Part shown: positions 55,379-64,000 of the stretch, piece by piece
Layout: each line of letters opens with the position of its first letter
How positions within the stretch are numbered: position 1 is the stretch's first letter
Assembly: GCF_021869535.1 (NCBI RefSeq)
Contig: NW_026262679.1
Location: 85,619,143 to 85,683,142 of the forward strand
Direction: 5' to 3'
Length of the DNA: 64,000 nt
Source of the DNA: Mytilus californianus
Lineage: Eukaryota > Mollusca > Bivalvia > Mytilida > Mytilidae
Program-made: the position numbers and the translations under genes
Notes under the pieces: generated by a model
What the model was told of the DNA's origin: nothing
Seen by the model: the letters and a program-made list of their open reading frames with translations, nothing else
The model's database searches: none

Positions 55379-55504
55379 TGACAGCATTGTAGGCACGCTT
55401 ACAAGTTATTAAAAAAAATGAAAACAATACGTTATAAATTGCATGCGTCCGAAGCGCTTTTCTTGATTTACCTTCATCAGGAACGCTCAAAGCCGAATAT
55501 TTGA
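55379..55504 (-). repeat. 126-bp direct duplication, copy 1
   Basis: This carries 'gacagcattgtaggcacgct', 'gcatgcgtccgaagcgcttt' and 'cttcatcaggaacgctcaaa'. It recurs almost unchanged at 55697-55822. Its core is a dispersed repeat, with a diverged relative near 33640-33720. Confidence 0.85.
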
Positions 55505-55696
55505 AAGCCAAGGATGTGTAAGAACCCAATTAGTTGAAGAGCTATATGACTAAAAAGTCATAAAAAATAGCCAAATCCATCTAAGGTCAACTTTGCCTGA
55601 GGGAGTTGAAACCATTGTTTCTTTGTAATGCTAAAATTTATAAACGGACACTTTTAGAAAATTAAAGGTTTGTTGTAAATCATGTCGGTACCGAAT

Positions 55697-55822
55697 TGAC
55701 AGCATTGTAGGCACGCTTACAAGTTATTAAAAAAAATGAAAACAATACGTTATAAATTGCATGCGTCCGAAGCGCTTTTCTGGATTTATCTTCATCAGGA
55801 ACGCCCAAAGCCGAATATTTGA
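55697..55822 (-). repeat. 126-bp direct duplication, copy 2
   Basis: This is nearly identical to 55379-55504, with a few substitutions in the second half. The intervening 192 bp are unique. Similarity stops within about five bases after the block on both copies. Confidence 0.85.
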
Positions 55823-56689
55823 AATTCAAAAATGTATAAGAACCGAAACAGTTGAAGAGATATATGACCTAAAAAACCTTAAAAGAATAGCCAATAATTT
55901 ATAAACACTTCTCATTTACATTCTCAAGAACATTTGAATTATGTTTAAGTTGATGATAGGATTTTTTTTTATCTTTCTGTACATAGTAGTATCTTTAGCT
56001 TATGGTCTTACGGTAAATGTATAGACCAAGAACATCAACACAAGTGTTTTTACAATGATAATGATAATCAACACACAATATAAATTAATTTGTAACTGGA
56101 TATATTTCAATTCACAGACTCGATCAATTGTTGTAATGCTACAGTTCTTACAGAATTTCCATATAATTCAATGGTCGGTCGAGTTGCCTCGTCGTATGTT
56201 TTCCTTATCATTTGCATGTTCAAACATACACACCATGATAAGGTAAACACTGATTGAAAACCCAGGCTTTTCCAATACGGCAAGGCAATTTATAAATTTA
56301 TAAATACATAAAATAATCAACAACTTGAGTCATTGTTACACGTCCAACAATGTTTAGGAACGTTGATCGATAGTTTAACAGGCTCTGAACGTCTGAAGGA
56401 GCTATTATGTCACATGACAGATGTCCAAGTCTCATCTCGAAACATTAGTTTAATCTGCTTTGGAACATTTTGACATCTTATATGCAAGTAGTTCTATCTT
56501 TTTCCTATTATGTCTTTAATCAGACATTTCGTGTACAAGAAGAATACAGATTCATTTCGTCTGGAACAACAACCATTCCTAAAGAAAATAACAGGCCATC
56601 AGCTTCTTTATATTTTAATGAAATACTGCGTCCCATGTGTTTAACATCAATTTGTTTTATTGCTATCGTAACTGAAAACGTTATATAAT

Positions 56690-56765
56690 ATTTTTTGGTC
56701 CATTTTTCTCTATTCTTTATATTTTTTGCCAATTATTCTCTATTCTGTAAACCCCATCCAAACCC
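56690..56765 (+). repeat. Dispersed 'ttattctctattctgtaaac' repeat
   Basis: This carries 'ccatttttctctattcttta' and 'ctattctgtaaaccccatcc'. It matches the block at 1-165 downstream of the HCN stop codon. Confidence 0.65.
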
Positions 56766-57949
56766 TCCTGTATGCAAATGACATTTGATGAAGAACAATT
56801 TATTACAGCGTTATTATTAGACCAGCAACTCTTATAAACAGTACATGTAAACAGTTCTTGTAAAAAGCATTATATATAGCAGTTGTTCAACAGAAAAGAT
56901 TTAGATATCGGGAAAATATTCAATGCATATAAGACTATTAGGAACGCTCTGAAAATGAATCTATGAATATAACTTAATTACTAGTAGTTTCTTTTTGCAT
57001 ATAAAACATTTTTTTTGCATTTGTTTTATCAATATGTAGCAACATTTCTAATAAAATCTTTATTACGTTCAATAAATGCATTTTCAGGGTAGATATACAT
57101 TTATACAAAACTTGTTTATATATCCAATAACAATCTGATTAACATCTACCTTGACCCACTTACTCGTCGAAGCATAGAAAAAAAAATCACACACTTTTTT
57201 TTTATTAGACTGATCGAATTACAACATCGAAGAAATCAATTTAATACTGCCTATGTAAAGCTAAATAGGTGCCTTTGTTTTTCCAATTTTTTTTAGCGTT
57301 TGCTTATTTAAATGTGGCCAAATGCCTTGAATCGTGTGTCCATCAGGCTATTCAATGGTAAATGCCACGTGAATTTTGTTCTTAGGTTGATGCTTCACTG
57401 TCGTTTTTAATTCATTCACAAGACTAGCATCAATATACAAGAATAATAAACAAGACTGTTAGACAGAAAATCAATGCTGTAATGGTCAATCGAGTACAGG
57501 TCAACAATATAAAGACAATAATTTCTTTTAGCGGAGATGTCCTTATGTCAAAGGCAATTAATATACCTTATCCGTCTGATGTTCGCAGAGAGACTGCAAT
57601 CTGATCTCTACTGATTAAAGCTGGCGTATCAGTCGTCTGTGTAAAATAGAAATTATGTTTGTGAGTACACTCAAACAACGTAAAAACATGTTAATTTTCA
57701 TTTAATTATTGCATGGTTTCAATGTATTTCCTCAACATATTCGGAGGCGAATATTTAAAAGGGGACCATAGTTGATTGGAACGTATATACAGTGGTTCCT
57801 TGGTGACAAACTCTGTATAAAGATATAATAATAGTCGTCGTGAATTGCGCTGACCAGGATCCCTTCTTAAAGATATAATACTCGTCATAATATGCAATTA
57901 CGTGGGTTGGTCAGATACAAATTCTCTCTAACAAATATGACACACGACA

Positions 57950-58385
57950 CACCTCAGTGGTTGCCGTTGGTTCTTGTCTGTCATAATCTGTTTTTCGTTT
58001 ATTGTTTTGTCATAAAAGAGTAACGAACGATACCAAAGGGACATTCAAACTCATAAGTCGAATATAAACTGACAACGACATTGTAAAAAAAAAGAAAAAG
58101 ACCAAAAAGACAAACATCAGTATACAAAACACAAACTAGAAAACTAAAGACTGAGCAACACGAACCCAACCAAAAACTGGGGGTCATAAATCAGGCCGTT
58201 GTTTTTTTCGTTTGAATAGTCTCACGTTATGTCATGTCGGGACCTTTTAACAGCTGACTATACAGTAGGAGTTTGGCTTATTGTTGAAAGTCATACCATG
58301 ATCTATAGTTGCTTAAATCCGCTTCATTTGGATTCTGTTGTGTATTTGTCTCATTGGCTATCATACCGCATCTCCTTATTTTAAA
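57950..58385 (-). repeat. Family B repeat interrupted by a family A insertion
   Basis: Reversed family B sequence lies at 57950-58016 and resumes at 58191-58385 ('atcaggccgttgttttttt', ending 'ataccgcatctccttatttt'). The gap is filled by a family A copy. The uninterrupted copy at 47035 shows that one GTCATAAA-like site is normal here. Confidence 0.8.
58017..58182 (-). mobile_element. Family A copy with 8-bp target duplication
   Basis: This 166-bp copy is flanked by the identical octamer GTCATAAA at 58009-58016 and 58183-58190. It carries 'gaacgataccaaagggacat' and 'gactgagcaacacgaaccca' and stops at 'aaactgggg'. It therefore has the tail only and no reverse-transcriptase part. Confidence 0.8.
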
Positions 58386-59689
58386 CAATATGCACTAACA
58401 CGGATTCCTTAGAGACGAACTCTCCATAAGATATAATACACTTCATAGCACCAATCAATATATCATGTCGCTCTATTATTAAATTAGTTTTTTTTCTATT
58501 TTGTTTCCAATTTAACAAAAGCAGGCAGTTGTGCCTTTAACAGTTAAAGATAAGAAAAAAACAGGAAAGAGTAGGAAAATCGTTTGTTCACCTTATACCT
58601 TATATAGGAAATTATCATGGCAAGATATTATCGTTCTTATATATAGCGAGTTTCAGTCGAAATTGGAGTATAAACTCTTTACAACCTGAACTCGTTTTGA
58701 TTTATTATGTTCTAAATAGAGTAAGTATATTGAAGCTATCGATAATGTGCTTTGTGATCTAAAGTTATATCATCCGGCGAAAAAATTCCAATATCCGTAT
58801 AAAAGGTCAAAATGTTTTAGGTATTGTTTGCATATTTTCCATTTTGGTCCAAAATTTTAATCAATATTTCCCCATATTTTGTTCTAAATCGAGTAAACTG
58901 TTCTTAGAAATCATTAAATAATTTCAGATTGATTTAAAACGAAATAAATCGTTCATGTTTATCAATCAAAACATATTTTTTTTATTCTTGATGGGGTTTT
59001 ACAGCCAATAAATGTTCCGTCAATAGAACATAAAATATATTTAATTAAACCGAAGAAGGTATCGATTTTCAGCATGATGGTGGTTGTGATTCAGGTATTC
59101 TAACTGAGAAAATTGAAATAAACATATTTTCTTTTTCTTTGATAGAACACAAATGAAGTCTGCACATGCATTTAATGCCTCATAACGCAGTTAAGTCACT
59201 ATAGAAAACAACATGTTCGCGTGCTAATTCTTGATACTTCATATCCCTTTCGAAGTACAAGTTTGTGGTATAACCATTATTTGTAACTAACTATTTGTGT
59301 AATTAGTTAACTCATTTGGTGTTATTCTTATTAAATTGTAAGATCGAAACTGTCTTATTATCGTTGTTTTCATTGAAGATCTTTAAGACAATGTCTAGAT
59401 GCAGAACCGCAATTCATCTGGAAATCATGCGTACTTATTTCACTTTTTATTGGTCGCTTTTATTTGATTTGTTTCTCTCTTATACTCTTGCTCCATCATA
59501 TTATTGTTTTACGTTTTCAATTTCGAACGTTTGCATAACCGACCTAACTTCTACAAAAGGGAAATAGAATTATAATATGACGTTCTTCAAACGCTTTGAA
59601 AACACACTCGTGGTAAAATATGAATATATTGTTTGGGCTATTCCGATCATACTCCCACGTCATATACTTTTTTATGAATGAGCTACCCG

Positions 59690-59709
59690 ACGTCATTGAA
59701 CGATGACGT
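59690..59709. promoter_or_regulatory. Paired CRE-like inverted sites
   Basis: ACGTCAT and ATGACGT face each other with six bases between them (59690-59696, 59703-59709). Both are close to the TGACGTCA cAMP-response element. They lie about 7 kb upstream of the first HCN coding exon. A role is only a guess. Confidence 0.25.
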
Positions 59710-60459
59710 AAGACTATACGCATTTTACGGGAAAATGCACGATTGTGAAACCGAAAATCATCACAACAAGGAAACGTAAACAAACGATGATAAAATGTGT
59801 TATAAGCCATTGTTTATATATAAGTTAAATTATCCTTTAAATTCATCCAAACCTATCGAAACACGTTATTGTAAATAGTATAAGCATGTCACTAGTTCAG
59901 TTTGCTCCGTTCTTTTACGACAATGTAATAGTGCGTTTATTTACGGGAACGGCAAATATTTGCCTTCACCTAGAGCGCTTCGATTCAAAAGAATTGCCGC
60001 ATTTGTCCTATTAGAATATGCATTATACATTGCCATCACATTTCAAATATTCTCATTTCTGTCTGTAAAAGAAATGACTTTGAACGTCTCAGTAAGTGTT
60101 CAGTATAGGTGATTATGAAAAATGAAAGCAACATCACACAAAACAAGAGACAAAGTTCAATGAAGAACAATGTCTTATAACAGTGATATTCTAAGTACTG
60201 TCCTCTACCAGAGAAACACTGCATGAATCAAATTAAACAGCACGTTTCGCAAAACGTCGGAAACTTATGATGAATGAAAATACGGTTTATGACATGGATT
60301 TGGAACTATGGAAACCAACTTGCGTCAACTTGTTTATTTGTTTGTACATATATCAATTACACTTCTTACATGATTTTTCCAAAAAAGAACTATAGGAGGC
60401 TAGAATAATCTTAAGTTCACGTTCCACAAATTCAGTTCGTGACCTTTCACTGACTTTCA

Positions 60460-60650
60460 CTTACACCTGGCAATCGACAGTGATGTTTGGTCGAGAACTA
60501 AACTTTACGACAAAATATATGACCTCAAATTGCAAATTGTGAACTTTCAATATCTATAAAGTAACATTTTAGCAGCACCTACATATGGAGTAAGCAGCTT
60601 CTAGTTAATACGGCAATCCGGATCCTGCTAGTATAACAGTATTCCCATGA
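60460..60650 (+). pseudogene. Reverse-transcriptase fossil related to family A, plus strand
   Basis: The plus strand here matches in order the minus-strand sequence at 28990-29215. 'aactttacgacaaaatatat', 'caaattgtgaactttcaata' and 'agcagcacctacatatggag' correspond to it base by base with substitutions. Reading frames are broken. The family A tail is not evident downstream. Confidence 0.6.
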
Positions 60651-62424
60651 TGGATGAAACTTCTGATCACGGATTTTTATTGATAACGTTTACTCATCTC
60701 TTCATCAGATATTTTTACTTTTACACTTAAAATAATTGATATTATTTTCTCAAAGAGTTCGAACTCAAGCTATCGAGACATCAACGCCAAGACATTATGT
60801 GACCATTGCCATAGACAATTGGACGAACAAGCTTTCGTTGGTCGGAGGGATATAATTTAGTGTAAAGCACAATACATAGAGGCATAAAGATTGTATATAC
60901 CCTATATCCCCTTTCATTCATATCTGTTCTGTTCATCTCTTCCCGCCAAATATAATGTCATTGATGACAGTGTTTTTGTTATCATACAGCCACACAATTT
61001 CTTGACATAACTTCTTACTTTTGACTGTGAAGCAACAGCTTTTCACTAAAAACAACTGTTTACTTTTGAATTCAAACTAGACAATGTTAGAACTGAACTG
61101 CATTTTTACAATTATAAGTAAATGCTCAATTCAAATGTATTCACATAAAATTAACGATACAGATCTTAACCACAAGTTTTATTCTCAATATTATGTGGCA
61201 ATTTTACTCTATATGTTTCGTAAAACTATATTTATACGAAAGCAAAGTAAATATACGACTGAGACGAGGTAACAAGTCATAAGCTGAAGTTACATCTGAT
61301 GAGGAGTACAATGTAAGTAAGATATGTCGTGATTACTATCTATATACAATATAATATTCTATGATATAAAATTCCATAACTATACAGCTATTATATAATA
61401 GTTAAAGAAAATCAGAACAGGCATATGTATGATAAGAATTCTAAATACGGTATTTTTGCAAGCGTTATTCAGGTTTTCCCCTGTGTCAATTTTCTTTTTC
61501 GCCACCTCTTTCGCGAAGAACAATATTTTTTTCGCCACTTTATTATTTTTTTTCGCCAACTTTCATAAACATATTTTTCGTTTTAAAAATTTTCCTTCTT
61601 GCTAAAAACAACCAGTTTGCAGCATTTTGTAATTTTACATATCTACTTTTATTCTTCAATGTAACTTTTATATAAACTGTATAAGGCACCTAGGCATATG
61701 TTCTTAGTCTCAAAGATCATTAACTCTTAACAAAATATGAGAAAATCGATATGTGCAAGTATGTGCAAAGTTTCTGTCAAATTCCTATTAAACTATATGC
61801 AGTTTGATATTCATTAATCCCGTTGAGTAAAAGTATAAAATTTGATTATCATTTTCATAGCTTTATGAAGATGGAATTCTAGTAATGTAGTTAGTACTTC
61901 GATGTATCGAATGTTTATTAACTATCTAAAAGGGTCAACACTAATAAGATAGTGTGTTTACAGCCTCTTCCTATCACACTTGTTTTTATTTAAATCTTAT
62001 GCATATTTTGGAAAAAAATAAAACTTTGTGTAGTAACTACAATAACTTAGGTGCTGTAAATAGTTTTAGAGATAAAATAACATTATAGAAATTATATCAA
62101 AAGAAGAGGGTAATATCAGAGATTTTAATAATTACCTCACCGAGTAGTATATTCAGCTAAACCGATGCCTTGCAACTATTATAGCTTATTCAAATGTTCA
62201 AATTGGATATTTAAAGGCTTGTTTTTGCTAATATGTATCCAAACGAAACGTAAAAACCTGGTTTATCTACAAATTTCATGTGTTAATGTCAGGAATACAC
62301 TCTTTGACATTCATTCAACAATTGTTCAAATTTTCTCTTTCAAAGAATTTCATCGAAATTAGCCAAATTATATATATAAATTGATATTTTTCACGGTTTT
62401 CTATACTGCTAGGATGTTTAGCTA

Positions 62425-62610
62425 GCTGTAAAACCTGGTTTAAGCCACCATTGCCTTAGGGAAATGTCTCTATCAAGCTATGGATATGACAGTTGTTTTC
62501 CATGCAGTCGGTTGATATAGTCGAGCGTTTAGTTTTATCAGTTATGGACTTCATCTTTTTGAATTTACCTTAGAGTTCGGTATTGTTACTAGTACATGTA
62601 TTTCATTTTT
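62425..62610 (-). repeat. Dispersed repeat family C, reversed
   Basis: This carries 'ctgtaaaacctggtttaagc', 'gacagttgttttccatgcag' and 'ttaccttagagttcggtatt', the reverse of the forward copies at 36720 and 44470. Confidence 0.7.
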
Positions 62611-63261
62611 TCCTGATGTGTTCGTCCTTTTTTTCATCATTGCTACAACTTACCTTTTGTTTTAATGGTCGATATAGGTGTTAATGAGTAGAACTGTGAA
62701 TATATCCATAAATTATTCTCCATAGACTCAAACGGACAAGAATGTCACCAAGAATGGCGAGTTGGTGTTGATTATGTTTGAATAATTAATAAAACATCTG
62801 AGATTTATAAACTGATTACGAATAAACGGATCCATAAAATGTTCCAGTGTGTATTTGGTAACTAGTTGAACAATCTTATTACCACTGACGGATTACGTGA
62901 ATAAATACAATTTTGTAAATTAGTAATAGACAAAGATAGCATATCCATGTAAATATACAGACGATTTATGAAATTGAATGAATTACGTTCTTATAAACAA
63001 TGTCTCCAAAGACCTTGCATACACAAATAAGTACTTCTATAATAATTAGCAATAACAGATGTCATTTTGTTTTGTGCTTTTTTCAAAGATAATTATGTTT
63101 TTTTTTTATTTGATTCATCGTTATTAATCTTCTGTGACATTGTAATTTTCACCATCATTCACCTTTTTTTTTTATCCTATTTTTTTCTTCAAATATTTGA
63201 CGAGTGGCGTTGATTTTACAACGTAAAAATAATAGCTGCCAATAGATATGTGCATCTTAAA

Positions 63262-63372
63262 AGAGAGGCGAAAGATACCACAGCGAATTCAAACTCATTA
63301 GTCGAAAAAAAACTGCCAATGCCACGATAAAAAAACAAACAACAGTATACAAAACACAACATAGCAACTAAG
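63262..63372 (-). repeat. Family A retroelement tail, shortest copy
   Basis: This runs from 'gagaggcgaaagataccaca' to 'cacaacatagcaactaagag'. It is the most strongly truncated clear copy. Confidence 0.75.
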
Positions 63373-63621
63373 AGTGTTGCGTGTTATTGTGTTGTTAATT
63401 CTTGTTTTATAACCGGTGATGTTTTCGTCAAGTTTCAACGTTTCATTCATCCCCCCTAAAAACTTTCACACGACTAATTCAACTTTCAGATTTAAAACAT
63501 TCAAATTTAAAATGAGCATTTACAAGAAAAAAAAAGAGTTTAAAACTTACACAATTCCAATGTAAGAGTAATGGTCAATTGTAATGAAGTGATCATTTTA
63601 TATTGTACAATGTGTTCACAA

Positions 63622-63881
63622 TGTATGACATGATTGCACAGTCCTTGTCAACAGACAGCACGTAATTGCAACGTATTGACTTCTACTGTATGACAGGATT
63701 GTACAGTCCTTTTCACCAGACAACACGTAACTGCAATGTATTGACTTCTACTGTGTGACAGGATTGTACAGTCCTTGTCAACAGACAGCACGTAATTGCA
63801 ACGCATTGACTTCAACTGTATGATAGGATTGTACAGTCATTTTCACCAGACAGTACGTAACTGCAATGTATTGACTTCAAC
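63622..63881 (+). repeat. 65-bp tandem repeat, four copies in A-B-A-B order
   Basis: Units start at 63622, 63687, 63752 and 63817. Units 1 and 3 share 'ccttgtcaacagacagcacg', while 2 and 4 share the 'ttttcaccagaca' variant. The true repeat period is therefore 130 bp, from duplication of a diverged pair. Confidence 0.93.
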
Positions 63882-64000
63882 TGTATGATTCGAGGATTGG
63901 AATGAAATCTATCACATTCTTATCCCTTTCCATGATTAAAATAACTCATCACCATTGCTTGATCCAACGATGTAGTATTATTATCCTCAAAAGACAAATT

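Larger units (their letters stand above)
52594..64000. other. Upstream region of HCN: repeats, no intact gene
   Basis: This 11.4 kb lies beyond the first coding exon and may be 5' intron or upstream flank. It holds the repeats listed separately. The stretches 52620-53540, 53760-54340, 54815-55370, 55830-56685, 56770-57945, 58390-60460, 60660-62420 and 62630-63255 are AT-rich. In them I see no gene I can support. No first exon or core promoter can be identified with confidence. Confidence 0.75.

Noticed and set aside
58009..58190. 8-bp duplication taken as proof of a hAT-type DNA transposon
   Set aside because: The inserted copy lacks terminal inverted repeats and is a truncated form of an element that elsewhere carries reverse transcriptase, so retrotransposition explains it better.
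59544..59810. 88-codon minus-strand frame
   Set aside because: No similarity I know, no repeat of codon bias, and no splice or poly(A) context. It is within the range expected by chance.

Overview
The window is AT-rich (by eye roughly two-thirds A+T) animal nuclear DNA, almost certainly from a bivalve mollusc, most likely a mussel of the Mytilus type. The reasons are an intron-rich invertebrate HCN channel gene and many short dispersed repeats that I recognise as common in mussel and other bivalve genomes. There are no operons, Shine-Dalgarno sites or other prokaryotic features.

Nearly everything belongs to one gene on the minus strand: a hyperpolarisation-activated, cyclic nucleotide-gated cation channel (HCN / Ih). 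I could reconstruct nine coding exons with consistent phases from 52569 down to 254: 52569-51758, 21095-20932, 16677-16516, 14645-14548, 10547-10398, 7901-7683, 3672-3526, 2772-2529 and 1308-254. Together they give 3,051 bp, or 1,016 residues plus a TGA stop. The order is a disordered N-tail, HCN domain, S1-S2, S3, S4, S5, pore (GYG)-S6, C-linker, cyclic-nucleotide-binding domain, and a long Ser/Lys-rich C-tail. Intron 1 alone is 30.7 kb. A splice acceptor just upstream of the start codon (exon side from 52593) implies at least one further 5' exon, probably untranslated, upstream.

The introns and the 11.4 kb upstream of the first coding exon are filled with mobile-element debris and tandem repeats. 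These include a Helitron/pearl-like non-autonomous element with ten 166-bp repeats, inserted into an older tandem array (24820-26722). There are several 5'-truncated copies of one retroelement, two or three of them keeping broken reverse-transcriptase sequence, and a separate LINE reverse-transcriptase fossil (29440-30170). Inverted-repeat elements lie at 22860-23044, 35040-35119, 36000-36129 and 54349-54810. Satellites lie at 3857-3961 (36 bp), 40227-41017 (57 bp, 14 copies) and 63622-63881 (65 bp, paired as 130 bp).

I found no second intact protein-coding gene, no convincing tRNA or rRNA gene and no CRISPR array. The most useful observations concern the HCN gene itself: an in-frame alternative donor that would add 13 residues to the S3-S4 linker, a vertebrate-length 424-bp exon split in three, a sequon beside the pore, and similar short motifs in both cytoplasmic tails.
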